A stretch of DNA of 64,000 bases, from NCBI RefSeq assembly GCF_020179425.1, contig NZ_JAILYM010000003.1:372001-436000 (forward strand), in the 5' to 3' direction. Below, piece after piece: positions 36,470 to 46,417 of this stretch. The DNA comes from Novosphingobium percolationis. GTDB taxonomy: Bacteria > Pseudomonadota > Alphaproteobacteria > Sphingomonadales > Sphingomonadaceae. A program made the position numbers and the translations under genes. Under the pieces are notes generated by a model. The model searched no databases. It saw nothing but the letters and a program-made list of their open reading frames with translations, and was not told the DNA's origin. Within the stretch, counting starts at the first letter, position 1. Every line of letters begins with the position of its first letter.

Positions 36470-36472
36470 AAA

Positions 36473-36853
36473 ATGAACCTGATTCAGCAGCTTGAAGCTG
36501 AAGCCATCGCCGAATTCAAGGCGAAGAAGAGCATTCCCGAATTCCGCGCGGGCGACACCGTGCGCATCGGCGTGCGCGTTGTCGAAGGCGAGCGCACCCG
36601 CGTTCAGGCCTACGAAGGCGTGTGCATCGCGCGTTCGAACCGTGGCCTCGGCTCGAACTTCACTGTTCGCAAGATATCGTTTGGCGAAGGTGTGGAGCGC
36701 GTGTTCCCGCTCTACTCGCCCAACATCGATTCGATTACCGTCGTTCGCCGGGGCGTCGTGCGCCGTGCGAAGCTTTACTACCTGCGTGGTCGGACCGGCA
36801 AATCGGCGCGTATTGCCGAGCGCAAGGTCACCAAGACCGACGCGAAGGCTTGA
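36473..36853 (+). CDS. rplS: 50S ribosomal protein L19
   Basis: 126 residues beginning [19 protein letters not shown], with [31 protein letters not shown] and [15 protein letters not shown]19 sits at the 30S-50S interface. Last gene of the operon; a terminator follows at 36898-36933. Confidence 0.98.
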   Translation: MNLIQQLEAEAIAEFKAKKSIPEFRAGDTVRIGVRVVEGERTRVQAYEGVCIARSNRGLGSNFTVRKISFGEGVERVFPLYSPNIDSITVVRRGVVRRAKLYYLRGRTGKSARIAERKVTKTDAKA

Positions 36854-36897
36854 CCAGGAGGGGCCTAGGCCCACGCCTAACGGATCGAACCCCGTAG

Positions 36898-36933
36898 AAA
36901 AGGCGTCCTGGCTCAACCGCCGGGGCGCCTTTT
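36898..36933 (+). terminator. Terminator after rplS
   Basis: AAAAGGCG (36898-36905) pairs with CGCCTTTT (36926-36933) around a 20-base loop, with a run of T at the end (36930-36934). It closes the rpsP-rplS operon. Confidence 0.7.
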
Positions 36934-36974
36934 TCGCATCCGGGGGACCGCGCCAGACCGTCGGCAAACGGGAC

Positions 36975-37075
36975 ATTGGAAGGCCGAAAGGCCAATTGGC
37001 TTGGCTGGGGGCAACCAGCCGCTAAGGAACGGTCGCGAGGTGCCCGCAAGGCGGGCGGGGCCGTCGCCCAAGGAG
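36975..37075 (+). promoter_or_regulatory. Structured leader upstream of asd
   Basis: Three compact stems in 100 bases before asd: GGCC-GAAA-GGCC (36982-36993); GGCTGG (37003-37008) with CCAGCC (37015-37020); and ACGGTC (37029-37034) with GGCCGT (37059-37064), enclosing GCCCGC/GCGGGC (37042-37056). ATTGG (36975-36979) with CCAAT (36992-36996) would compete with the first stem. The Shine-Dalgarno AAGGAG (37070-37075) follows 5 bases after the last stem. No known riboswitch class matches what I can recall. Confidence 0.4.
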
Positions 37076-37083
37076 TGCTTGAA

Positions 37084-38109
<1,026 letters not shown>

Positions 38110-38133
38110 TTTCCCTCTTCCTCAGGCGTTTCG

Positions 38134-38167
38134 AGGCCCCGTCCGCACAGATATGCGGGCGGGGCCT
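38134..38167 (+). terminator. Hairpin after asd
   Basis: AGGCCCCGTCCGCA (38134-38147) pairs with TGCGGGCGGGGCCT (38154-38167), 14 bp with one wobble and a 6-base loop. Only a short T-poor tail follows, but the stem is strong and lies 24 bases after the stop. Confidence 0.7.
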
Positions 38168-38302
38168 TCGCGTATCTGGCTAAAGCTGCTTTCCCAACTC
38201 ATAAACTAGAGATTGTTGCCCACCCCCATTGCCGCCATTGGGTCGGACCCGGTATGGCGTCGACCGGCTGAGGGACCCGACCACGGGACCGAAGGGGGAT
38301 GA

Positions 38303-39085
38303 ATGCTGGAGCACTTCGACGTTTTGCACGGAGTCGCGGGGCTGCTGGTCGGCGTACTGGTCGGATTGACCGGCGTCGGCGGCGGATCGCTGATGACGCC
38401 GATCCTGGTGCTGCTGTTCGGCGTGAACCCGGCAACGGCGGTCGGCACGGACCTGCTGTTCGCCTCGGTGACCAAGATCGCGGGTGGCTTCGTCCATAAC
38501 CGGCACGAAAGCGTCGACTGGAAGATCATGCGCCGACTGGCCTTCGGCAGCGTGCCCGCAGCGATCGTGACGCTGATCGCGATTTCCACCTTCGGCAAGC
38601 TGGGCAAGGACACCAGCCACGTGATCCTGACCGTGCTGGGCGCGATGCTGGTGCTGACGGCGGTGGCCACATTGTTTCAGAAGAAGCTCGCCGTGTTTGC
38701 CAAAAGCCACGAGCGGCTGGACGATACGAGCGCGATCATGCCCACCATCGCGCTAGGCATGGTGCTGGGCGTCGCCGTTTCCATCTCGTCAGTGGGCGCG
38801 GGCGCGATCGGCGTGACTGCGCTGCTGATGCTCTACCCGGCGCTACGCGTGTCGCGCATTGTCGGCACCGACATCGCCCACGCCGTGCCGCTGACGCTGG
38901 TGGCGGGCTTCGGCCACTGGATGATTGGCGGGGTGGACTCGACGCTGCTGCTCAACCTGCTGATGGGCTCGATTCCGGGGGTGGCCGTGGGAAGTCTGTT
39001 GTCCACGCGCTCGCCCGATCATATCCTGCGGCCCGCGCTGGCGGCTGTCCTGCTGGCATCGGGGTTCAAGCTGCTCACTTCATGA
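38303..39085 (+). CDS. TauE/SafE family sulfite/organosulfur exporter
   Basis: 260 residues with about eight helices. The two half-site motifs are visible: GLTGVGGGSLMTPILVLLFG near residue 21 and a second, weaker one in VSISSVGAGAIGVTALLMLY near 160. TauE-type proteins export sulfite, sulfoacetate or related anions; the substrate here is unknown. GAAGGGGG precedes the ATG. The stop overlaps the start of the alpha/beta hydrolase gene, suggesting joint function. Confidence 0.88.
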   Translation: MLEHFDVLHGVAGLLVGVLVGLTGVGGGSLMTPILVLLFGVNPATAVGTDLLFASVTKIAGGFVHNRHESVDWKIMRRLAFGSVPAAIVTLIAISTFGKLGKDTSHVILTVLGAMLVLTAVATLFQKKLAVFAKSHERLDDTSAIMPTIALGMVLGVAVSISSVGAGAIGVTALLMLYPALRVSRIVGTDIAHAVPLTLVAGFGHWMIGGVDSTLLLNLLMGSIPGVAVGSLLSTRSPDHILRPALAAVLLASGFKLLTS

Positions 39086-39840
39086 CCGTTACCACCGAAT
39101 ATTTCGAAGGCTATGGCCAGACCCGGCTCGCGTTGCATCGCATGGGCGAGGGGCGACCGCTGGTGCTGCTGCACGGGCTGTTTTCCTCCGCGCACGTGAA
39201 CTGGGTGAAGTTCGGCACGGCGGCGAAGCTGGCGGCCGCAGGGTTCGAATGCCTGATGCCGGACCTGCGCGTGCATGGGGAAAGCGCCGCGTCGCACGAT
39301 CCGGCGGACTATCCCTCAGATGTGCTGGCGCGCGATCTGGAGGCGCTTGTGGGGCATCTGGGGCTGGACGATTTCGATCTGGGCGGATTCTCGCTCGGCT
39401 CGCGCACGTCTGCTCGGGCAGTGATCGGTGGCCTGCGGCCGCGCAAGCTGATCCTGGCGGGCATGGGGCTTGAAGGCCTTGCCGGATGGGCCAAGCGGCA
39501 GGATTTCTTCATCGACGTAATCGATCGCTTTGGCACGATCCGCCCCGGTGATCCGGCCTATGTCTCGCAGCAGTTCCTCAAGACCATGGACGTCGATCGC
39601 GTGGCCGCACGGCTGCTGTTGCAGACCATGGCCGATACTGCGCCGGAACAGCTGTCGGCCATCTCGATGTCCACGCTTGTACTCTGCGGAGACAAGGACA
39701 ACGATAACGGCTCCGCCGACCGGCTGGCCGAATCGCTGCCGAACGCCCGTCGAGCCACGATTCCCGGTACGCACATGAGCAGCGTCACCATGCCTGAACT
39801 GGGGCAGGAGATGGTTACATTCCTGACCACTTCGGCTTGA
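39082..39840 (+). CDS. Alpha/beta-fold hydrolase
   Basis: 252 residues. Oxyanion block VLLHGLFSSAHVNW, nucleophile elbow GGFSLGSRTS (Ser), acid in LVLCGDKDNDNG, and catalytic His in IPGTHMSSV give a complete triad. No signal peptide, so cytosolic. Substrate unknown (esterase or lactonase type). ATGA overlap with the exporter gene. Confidence 0.88.
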   Translation: MTVTTEYFEGYGQTRLALHRMGEGRPLVLLHGLFSSAHVNWVKFGTAAKLAAAGFECLMPDLRVHGESAASHDPADYPSDVLARDLEALVGHLGLDDFDLGGFSLGSRTSARAVIGGLRPRKLILAGMGLEGLAGWAKRQDFFIDVIDRFGTIRPGDPAYVSQQFLKTMDVDRVAARLLLQTMADTAPEQLSAISMSTLVLCGDKDNDNGSADRLAESLPNARRATIPGTHMSSVTMPELGQEMVTFLTTSA

Positions 39841-39924
39841 CCTGAAACGACCACGGGCTAACCAAGGGGCAGCAGCGCCGCGACAGATGCGACGTGATGA
39901 CAAGCTCTTAGGGAGTGCCCCTCG

Positions 39925-41736
39925 ATGAAGTCCCTCGTTTCCGTACTCGCGCTTGCCGCGGCAACGCTTGCGGTTCCCGCTGTCGGGCAGACCGCGCCTG
40001 CTCCCGCCCCTTCCGCTGCCGACTGGATGAAGTCTGCCGAAAAGGATCTCTACGACGCCACGCTGAAGTCGGGCCGCAACGAGTGGATCTACGAGACCTA
40101 CATCACCGACGATACGGAATCGCTGGCGGCTGAATCGAACGCATCTTTCAATGCGTTGCAGGTGCTCCAGGCCAAGCAGGCGGCGGACTATGCCAAGGCG
40201 GGCAACCTTTCGCCCGAACTGGCGCGCAAGCTGGTCATGCTGCGCACCTCGATCACCAGCCCCGCGCCGACCACGCCGGGCGCGGCCGAGGAGTTCGCCA
40301 CGTTGCAGGCGCGCATCCAGGGGATGTACGGCAAGGGCAAGGGCACGCTGAAGGGGCAGCCGATCAACGGCAGCGACATAGAGGCGGCGATGGGCACCAA
40401 TCGCAACCCCGACGAGTTGAAGGAGATGTGGATCAGCTGGAACGATAATGTCGGCAAGCCGATGAAGGCCGACTACGCCCGGATGATGGAAATCTCCAAC
40501 GCGGGCGCGCAGGAGCTGGGCTTTGCCGATACCGGTGCGCTGTGGCGGTCGAACTATGACATGACGCCCGAAGCCTTTGCCGCGCTGACCGAGAAGATCT
40601 GGAACGAGGTCAAGCCGCTCTACCAGCAGTTGCACTGTTACACGCGCACCAAGCTGAACGAGAAGTACGGCGATGCGGTGCAGGCGAAGACCGGGCCGAT
40701 CCGCGCGGACCTGCTGGGCAACATGTGGGCCCAGGAATGGGGCAACATCTATGACGTGGTTGCCCCGGCGGGCGCGGGCGACATCGGCTATGACGTGGGC
40801 GAGTTGCTGACGGCCAAGGGCTATGACCCGATCAAGATGGTGAAGGCGGGCGAGGGCTTCTATTCCTCGCTCGGCTTCGATCCTCTGCCTGCCTCGTTCT
40901 GGCAGCGTTCGCAGTTCACCAAGCCGCAGGACCGCGAAGTGGTGTGCCACGCCTCTGCCTGGGATCTCGACAACAAGGACGACCTGCGCATCAAGATGTG
41001 CATCAAGGTGAACGGCGACGACTTCACCACGATCCACCACGAACTGGGACACAACTATTACCAGCGCGCCTACAACAAGCAGGACACGCTGTACCTGAAC
41101 GGTGCCAACGACGGCTTCCACGAAGCCATTGGCGATTTCATCGCGCTGTCGATCACGCCCGAATATCTCGTCCAGATCGGCCTGCTCGATCGCGCCAAGG
41201 TGCCGCCCGCGGCCAAGGACACCGGCCTGCTGCTGCGCCAGGCGATGGACAAGGTGGCGTTCCTGCCCTTCGGCCTGCTGATCGACCGCTGGCGCTGGGG
41301 CGTGATGGATGGCTCGATCAAGCCCGACAACTATGAAGCTGCGTGGAACGACATGCGCCTGAAGTATCAGGGCATCGTGCCGCCCGCCGCGCGGCCCGCC
41401 GATGCCTTCGATCCGGGCGCGAAGTACCACATCCCCGGCAACGTGCCCTACACGCGCTACTTCCTTGCGCGCGTGCTCCAGTTCCAGTTCTTCGAAGCGG
41501 CGTGCAAGCAGGCCGGTTGGAAGGGGCCGCTCCACCGTTGCAGCTTCTATGGCAACAAGCAGGTGGGCGAGAAGCTGAACGCGATGCTGGCGATGGGCGC
41601 GTCCAAGCCCTGGCCCGATGCGCTCGAAGTGTTCACCGGCAGCCGCGAGATGAGCGGCAAGGCGATGATTCGCTACTTCGCCCCGTTGCAGAAGTGGCTG
41701 GCCGCCCAGAACAAGGGTAAGGATTGCGGCTGGTAA
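39925..41736 (+). CDS. Peptidyl-dipeptidase A-like M2 metallopeptidase
   Basis: 603 residues, secreted (signal ending AVPAVGQTA). HEXXH zinc site at about 372-376 in TIHHELGHNYYQRAY, with the third ligand Glu in NDGFHEAIGDF, as in angiotensin-converting enzyme. Other ACE-family blocks: LWRSNYDM, AQEWGNIYD and HIPGNVPYTRYFLARVLQFQ. It would remove C-terminal dipeptides in the periplasm. Monocistronic, with a terminator after it. Confidence 0.95.
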   Translation: MKSLVSVLALAAATLAVPAVGQTAPAPAPSAADWMKSAEKDLYDATLKSGRNEWIYETYITDDTESLAAESNASFNALQVLQAKQAADYAKAGNLSPELARKLVMLRTSITSPAPTTPGAAEEFATLQARIQGMYGKGKGTLKGQPINGSDIEAAMGTNRNPDELKEMWISWNDNVGKPMKADYARMMEISNAGAQELGFADTGALWRSNYDMTPEAFAALTEKIWNEVKPLYQQLHCYTRTKLNEKYGDAVQAKTGPIRADLLGNMWAQEWGNIYDVVAPAGAGDIGYDVGELLTAKGYDPIKMVKAGEGFYSSLGFDPLPASFWQRSQFTKPQDREVVCHASAWDLDNKDDLRIKMCIKVNGDDFTTIHHELGHNYYQRAYNKQDTLYLNGANDGFHEAIGDFIALSITPEYLVQIGLLDRAKVPPAAKDTGLLLRQAMDKVAFLPFGLLIDRWRWGVMDGSIKPDNYEAAWNDMRLKYQGIVPPAARPADAFDPGAKYHIPGNVPYTRYFLARVLQFQFFEAACKQAGWKGPLHRCSFYGNKQVGEKLNAMLAMGASKPWPDALEVFTGSREMSGKAMIRYFAPLQKWLAAQNKGKDCGW

Positions 41737-41761
41737 GAAATCCTGATTTCTGAAGCGCTTG

Positions 41762-41807
41762 AAGGGGGCGCGGCAAGCCGATCAAGGTGCTTGCCGCGCC
41801 CCTTTCT
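41762..41807 (+). terminator. Terminator after the M2 peptidase
   Basis: GGGGCGCGGCAAG-type left arm (41764-41777, one bulged G) pairs with CTTGCCGCGCCCC (41790-41802), about 13 bp, with A and T flanks (AAG...CTTT). A T-rich tail follows. Confidence 0.85.
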
Positions 41808-41852
41808 TTATGAGACGTTCGGGGCAACAAAAGAAAAATCGAGGATGCCCTG

Positions 41853-42389
41853 ATGAAGTCGAACATCGACTCGTTCTGCAGGCTTATTGCGTCCGGCGCC
41901 CTTCTGCTGCCGTTCGCCGCTCAGGCAGCTGAGCCTGTTTCTGCCCCCGTAACGGCCATGCAGCCGCAGAGCGTCGTGGCCGCGCTCAAGAGCCTTGGCC
42001 ACGACGCCGCGCTCGTCGCGGATTCGTCGGGTGATCCGCTGGTGCAGGTGGACATCGGCGGCTGGCGCACGCAAGTCGTATTCTATGACTGTAACGAGAT
42101 CACCCACGAAGGCTGCCAGTCGCTGCAATTCAACGCCAGCTTCGTGCCCGATCGCCCGTTCGACGCGCAGAAGGCCGCAGCCTTCGTGCGCGACAACCGC
42201 TTCGGCGCGGTGTCGGTGGGCGAGGACAAGTCGGTCAACATGACGTGGGACGTGGTGACGGGCGAGGGGATCAATCCGTCCGTCTTCGCGCTCGTGGTCA
42301 AGAGCTTCGGCATGGCGCTCGACACCATCGGCAGCGAGGCGTTCACGCCCGGTCGCGCGCCCCAGTTGGCGAGTGCGGCGACGCGGTAG
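41853..42389 (+). CDS. Secreted YbjN-domain protein
   Basis: 178 residues: a signal peptide (IASGALLLPFAAQAAEP), then a YbjN-type domain of about 130 residues (QPQSVVAALKSLGHDAAL, VDIGGWRTQVVFYDCN, FNASFVPDRPFDAQKAAAFV) with a T3SS-chaperone-like fold. Two cysteines (YDCNEITHEGC) may form a disulfide in the periplasm. Function unknown; YbjN in enterobacteria affects motility and stress. Confidence 0.8.
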   Translation: MKSNIDSFCRLIASGALLLPFAAQAAEPVSAPVTAMQPQSVVAALKSLGHDAALVADSSGDPLVQVDIGGWRTQVVFYDCNEITHEGCQSLQFNASFVPDRPFDAQKAAAFVRDNRFGAVSVGEDKSVNMTWDVVTGEGINPSVFALVVKSFGMALDTIGSEAFTPGRAPQLASAATR

Positions 42390-42392
42390 GGC

Positions 42393-42453
42393 TTACCGGA
42401 ACGCCGGTTCGTTGCCAGCGGCCGCAGCCCGTTAGCGGAACGGCGGTTCGTTG
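42393..42453. repeat. Imperfect 22-bp direct repeat at the amn 3' end
   Basis: Bases 42393-42414 and 42432-42453 are identical except at two positions, 39 bases apart. On the minus strand the upstream copy encodes the end of Amn, NEPPFR-stop; the second copy, after the stop, would read NEPAFR-stop in the same frame. It looks like a short tandem duplication of the gene end. Confidence 0.7.
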
Positions 42454-43868
42454 AACGCGCGCAGCTTGCGGCTGTGAAGGCGCGGGCCTTCTTCGCGCAG
42501 CAGGGCGCAGGCGGTTGTGCCGATGGCGAGGTGCGCGGCGATGGCTTCTTCGTAGAAGCGGTTGGCCTGCCCCGGCAGCTTGATCTCGCCGTGCAGCGGC
42601 TTGTCCGACACGCACAACAAAGTGCCGTAGGGCACGCGGAAGCGGTAGCCCTGCGCGGCGATGGTGGCGCTCTCCATATCGATCCCCACCGCGCGGCTGA
42701 GCGACAGGCGGCGCGCCGAATGGGCATATCGCAGTTCCCAGTTGCGATCGTCGGTGGTGACGATGGTGCCCGTCCGCATCCGCATCTTGAGATCGGTGCC
42801 ACCGGTGCCCGAGACCATCTCCGCTGCCTTCTGCAAGGCGACCTGTACTTCGGCGATGGCGGGGATAGGGATTTCCGGCGGCAGCACCGGATCTAGCACG
42901 TGATCGTCGCGCAAGTAGGCGTGGGCCAGCACGTAGTCGCCGATCTTCTGCGTGGGGCGCAGGCCGCCACAGTGGCCGATCATCAACCAGGCTTCGGGGC
43001 GCAGCACGGCCAGGTGGTCGCAGATCGTCTTGGCGTTTGATGGGCCGACGCCGATGTTGACGAGCGTGATGCCCGAACGGTCGGGCGCGATCAGGTGGTA
43101 GGCCGGCATCTGGTGCCGCCGCCACGCCGTGTCCGAGAGCCGCTCGCGCGCATCCGCCGTGGCGGCGTCGAGGTGGAGCCCGCCCGCGCCGGTCAGGGCA
43201 ACATGACGCTCGCCATCGATCTGCTGGCCCGCCCAGTCGACGAATTCGTCGACATAGCGGTGGTAATTGGTGAACAGCACATAGCGCTGGAAATCCTCGG
43301 GCCGAGTGCCGGTATAGTGGGCGAGTCGGGCGAGGCTGAAATCGGTGCGCAAGCCGTCGAACAGCGAGAGGGGCAGCGGGCCATCGCCCGCACGCCATTC
43401 GCCGTCAGCAATCTCGTCGCCGATGTGCGCAAGGTCGGTCGCGGGGAAGTGCTGGGCCAGATCCTGCGGGCTGACGCCCGCGATCTGCGCGCCATAGGCG
43501 CCGTCGAGCACGTAGGGGAAGGGGATCTCCTGCGCGGAGGGGCCGACGGTGATCTCCACTTCGTAACCGCTGCGGATCAGGTCGATCTGCTCCGCCAGAT
43601 AGGTGGCGAACAGCGCCGGACGCGTGACGGTGCAGGCATAGTCGCCACGCTGGGTCAGGCGGCCGAAGGCGCGCGGCGCGGTTTCCTTGCGCGCTTCACC
43701 GGCAAAGTGGATGCGCAGTTCGGGGTAGCAGTAGCTGCCATCGCGCCGCCGTTCGGGCGGGGGCGGTACGCCCTCGTTGGCGAAGGCGGCGATGTCGGTG
43801 CGCAACAGGGCCACGGCTTCGTCGTAGTGGCGAGACAGTGTTGCGATGATCGTTTCGGCAGGTTCCAT
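42432..43868 (-). CDS. amn: AMP nucleosidase
   Basis: 478 residues from the ATG at 43868. An N-terminal regulatory domain (about 1-170) precedes the nucleosidase domain with NIGVGPSNAKTICDHLAVLR, WLMIGHCGGLR, DYVLAHAYLRDDHVLD and VGIDMESATIAAQGYRF. It splits AMP to adenine and ribose-5-phosphate, controlling adenylate levels. The frame is open upstream to 43916 but the MEPAET start fits the family better. Its 3' end is partly duplicated downstream (42393-42414). Confidence 0.94.
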   Translation of the reverse strand: MEPAETIIATLSRHYDEAVALLRTDIAAFANEGVPPPPERRRDGSYCYPELRIHFAGEARKETAPRAFGRLTQRGDYACTVTRPALFATYLAEQIDLIRSGYEVEITVGPSAQEIPFPYVLDGAYGAQIAGVSPQDLAQHFPATDLAHIGDEIADGEWRAGDGPLPLSLFDGLRTDFSLARLAHYTGTRPEDFQRYVLFTNYHRYVDEFVDWAGQQIDGERHVALTGAGGLHLDAATADARERLSDTAWRRHQMPAYHLIAPDRSGITLVNIGVGPSNAKTICDHLAVLRPEAWLMIGHCGGLRPTQKIGDYVLAHAYLRDDHVLDPVLPPEIPIPAIAEVQVALQKAAEMVSGTGGTDLKMRMRTGTIVTTDDRNWELRYAHSARRLSLSRAVGIDMESATIAAQGYRFRVPYGTLLCVSDKPLHGEIKLPGQANRFYEEAIAAHLAIGTTACALLREEGPRLHSRKLRAFNEPPFR

Positions 43869-43990
43869 CGCGCCCAGCCTAGCCCGGCTGCAGGGCAGAG
43901 CAAAGACACTGCGCACCAGCGAAAGCGCGTGACAGGATGGACGGCCCTGATCATGATAGCGCTGTCAGAAACAAGGGAGATGGATCGGCA

Positions 43991-44983
43991 ATGGGCAAGG
44001 CAGTCCTTTTGGTAGCAGTGGCGGCGTTCGGGTGGAGCGCTGCGGCGCAAGCGCAGAACACCAGCGCCACGCCCGCGCCGGTGATCGACGTGCACATGCA
44101 CGCGATAGACGATGCGCCTTGGGCGGTGCCGGTCTGCCCCAATCAGGCACGGTTCGAGGCCTCGGACCCCAAGAATGGTCCCGAAGCCTCGTTCGGCTGG
44201 AGCCACGAGGAATGCAGTCCCAAGCTCTATCCCGCGCCGAAGGGGCAATACCGTGCGATGGTGCTGGCCGAAATGGAGCGGCTGAACGTGCGCGGCGTGG
44301 TCTTTGGCAAAGTCGAGGACGTGAAGGCTTGGGCGGCCGCCTCGCCCGCGCGGGTCATTCCGGGCACGGCCTTCGGCCCGGTCGCCACCAGCGATCCGGC
44401 GAAGGAGTTGAAGATGCTGGAAGTCGCCTTCACGAAGGACGGCTTCAAGGTGATGGGCGAGATCGGCCTGCAGTACGAAAACATCTCGCCGTCGGACCTG
44501 CGCGTCGATCAGTATTTTGCGCTGGCTGAAAAGCTCGACATTCCGGTGGCGATCCACATGGGCACCGGTGGTTCGGGCCGCGCCAACGTGTACATGCCGG
44601 GCTATCGCGGTTCGATGGGCAATCCGCTGCTGCTGGAAGACCTGCTGGCGCGCCATCCGAAGCTGCGCGTGCAGGTGATGCACGCAGGCTATCCGATGAT
44701 CGACAACATGCTGACGGTGCTCCAGGCCAACAGCCACGTCTATGTCGATATCGCGGGCCTGATCTGGAGTTATCCGCGCAAGGAAGTGAACCGCTATATC
44801 GAGCGGCTGGTCGATGCAGGGTTCGGTGACCGTGTCATGTTCGGCACCGATCAGCTCGCCTGGCCGGGGCTGATGGCCTATTCGATCGGGCTGATCCAGA
44901 ATGCGGACTATCTGGCGCCGGAGCAGAAGCGCGACATTCTGTACAACAACGCGGCGCGGTTCCTGCGGCTGGATGCGAAGTAG
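43991..44983 (+). CDS. Secreted amidohydrolase family 2 protein
   Basis: 330 residues. Signal peptide MGKAVLLVAVAAFGWSAAAQA, then a TIM-barrel hydrolase starting PVIDVHMHAIDD (HxH metal ligands), with AIHMGTGGSG, VQVMHAGYP and VMFGTDQLAWPG carrying later His and Asp ligands. Family members are hydrolases or decarboxylases of cyclic acids; the substrate is unknown. GGGAG lies 11 bases upstream. Divergent from amn. Confidence 0.88.
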   Translation: MGKAVLLVAVAAFGWSAAAQAQNTSATPAPVIDVHMHAIDDAPWAVPVCPNQARFEASDPKNGPEASFGWSHEECSPKLYPAPKGQYRAMVLAEMERLNVRGVVFGKVEDVKAWAAASPARVIPGTAFGPVATSDPAKELKMLEVAFTKDGFKVMGEIGLQYENISPSDLRVDQYFALAEKLDIPVAIHMGTGGSGRANVYMPGYRGSMGNPLLLEDLLARHPKLRVQVMHAGYPMIDNMLTVLQANSHVYVDIAGLIWSYPRKEVNRYIERLVDAGFGDRVMFGTDQLAWPGLMAYSIGLIQNADYLAPEQKRDILYNNAARFLRLDAK

Positions 44984-45021
44984 GGGCGGCTAGGGCCGCG
45001 AACGACGATGATCCCCAGACG

Positions 45022-45048
45022 AAAAAGGGGCGCCCCGAAGGACACCCC
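45022..45048 (-). terminator. Terminator after rplI
   Basis: On the minus strand, GGGGTGTCC (45048-45040) pairs with GGGCGCCCC (45035-45027) through a CG-rich stem with a TTCG loop, followed by five T (45026-45022). It ends the rpsF-rpsR-rplI operon. Confidence 0.85.
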
Positions 45049-45074
45049 CGTTTCCTTGGCCGAATGGCGGAAGC

Positions 45075-45668
45075 TCAGGCTTCCGCTTCCCCTTCTTCCA
45101 GAAGCTCGGTCGGGATTTCGCCCGGCTCGGCATTCGGGTCGTAGGCTTCGGTGAAGCCGCCGGTGTCCGTGTCGAACATCGCGGCCATCACGTCCACGCC
45201 CTGCGACTGGAGTTCGGCTTCGTCGGCCGAACGGGCGACGTTCACCTTGACGTTGACCGAAACTTCCGGGTGCAGCGAGACCTTGACCTCGAAGATGCCG
45301 ATGGTCTTGATCGGGCGTTCGAGCACGATCATCGACTTGGTCACCTTGGCGCCCTGTTCGACCAGCGCGTCGACGATGTCGCGCACCGAAACCGAACCAT
45401 AGAGCTGGCCAGCGTTCGACGAGGCACGGATGAGGACGACTTCCTTGCCCTCGACGTTGCCCGATTCCTTCTGGGCGTCGTCGCGGCGAGCGGCGTTGTC
45501 GGCCTCGATGCGGGCGCGGTTGGCTTCGAAGACCTTGCGGTTGGCTTCGTTGGCGCGCAGCGCCTTCTTGTTGGGCAGCAGGAAGTTGCGGGCGTAGCCG
45601 TCCTTGACGGTGACTTCGTCGCCAATGGTGCCCAGCTTCTCGATGCGTTCGAGCAGGATGATCTGCAT
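45075..45668 (-). CDS. rplI: 50S ribosomal protein L9
   Basis: 197 residues: [19 protein letters not shown] and the family signature [17 protein letters not shown], linker helix, C-domain with KIGIF-like block, then an acidic tail (about 175-197, [10 protein letters not shown]) longer than in E. coli. Last gene of the operon; terminator downstream. Confidence 0.98.
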   Translation of the reverse strand: MQIILLERIEKLGTIGDEVTVKDGYARNFLLPNKKALRANEANRKVFEANRARIEADNAARRDDAQKESGNVEGKEVVLIRASSNAGQLYGSVSVRDIVDALVEQGAKVTKSMIVLERPIKTIGIFEVKVSLHPEVSVNVKVNVARSADEAELQSQGVDVMAAMFDTDTGGFTEAYDPNAEPGEIPTELLEEGEAEA

Positions 45669-45680
45669 GGCGGGCGCTCC

Positions 45681-45905
45681 TTACTTCACGATGTAGGGCA
45701 GGAGGCCGATGTGCCGGGCGCGCTTGATCGCCTGGCCCAGCTCACGCTGCTTCTTCGCCGAAACGGCGGTGATGCGCGACGGGACGATCTTGCCACGCTC
45801 GGACATGAAGCCCTGCAGCAGGCGCACGTCCTTGTAGTCGATCTTGGGCGCGGCCTTGCCCGAGAACGGGCAGCTCTTGCGGCGACGGAAAAACGGACGA
45901 GCCAT
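45681..45905 (-). CDS. rpsR: 30S ribosomal protein S18
   Basis: 74 residues, [17 protein letters not shown], with [27 protein letters not shown], the rRNA-binding core. Lies 3 bases after rpsF and 12 before rplI. Confidence 0.98.
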   Translation of the reverse strand: MARPFFRRRKSCPFSGKAAPKIDYKDVRLLQGFMSERGKIVPSRITAVSAKKQRELGQAIKRARHIGLLPYIVK

Positions 45906-45908
45906 GTC

Positions 45909-46271
45909 TTATTCCCCTTCGCGTTCGCGGCGGCGGCTGCGCTCGCGGTCGTTTTTGCGCATCATCACCGACGGGCCGGCTTCATGTTCATCGACGCGGA
46001 TGGTCATGTAGCGGATCACGTCTTCGTTGATCTGGGTCTGACGCTCGAGCTCGGCGATCACGTCGCCGCCAGCTTCGATGTTCAGCATCACGAAGTGTGC
46101 CTTGCGGTTCTTCTGGATCTTGTAGGCCAGCGAACGGAGGCCCCAGGTTTCGGTCTTGGTGACCTTGCCGTTGTTGCTCTCGACGATCTCGGTGGCGGCG
46201 GCGGCAAGCGCATCGACCTGAGCCTGGCTCAGATCCTGGCGCGCCAGAAACACATGCTCGTAAAGCGGCAT
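45909..46271 (-). CDS. rpsF: 30S ribosomal protein S6
   Basis: 120 residues starting [20 protein letters not shown], with [20 protein letters not shown] and a charged tail rich in Arg and Glu. S6 forms a dimer with S18. First gene of the rpsF-rpsR-rplI operon. Confidence 0.98.
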   Translation of the reverse strand: MPLYEHVFLARQDLSQAQVDALAAAATEIVESNNGKVTKTETWGLRSLAYKIQKNRKAHFVMLNIEAGGDVIAELERQTQINEDVIRYMTIRVDEHEAGPSVMMRKNDRERSRRREREGE

Positions 46272-46417
46272 GCTTTCGCGTCCTTTATCTAACTAACCGA
46301 TCGCTGGCTTGTCCGCGGGATTGCGGGGCCCCTCCGGCTTTCTTCGATTCCCGAACCCAAGGCGCGGAAGCAGCGGCCCTTAGCGATTCGCCCGAGGAAT
46401 GCAAGCGCGGATGGCGC

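Noticed and set aside
46272..46417. S6:S18-binding leader upstream of rpsF
   Set aside because: The conserved CCGA/GGTG bulge motif could not be found on the minus strand.
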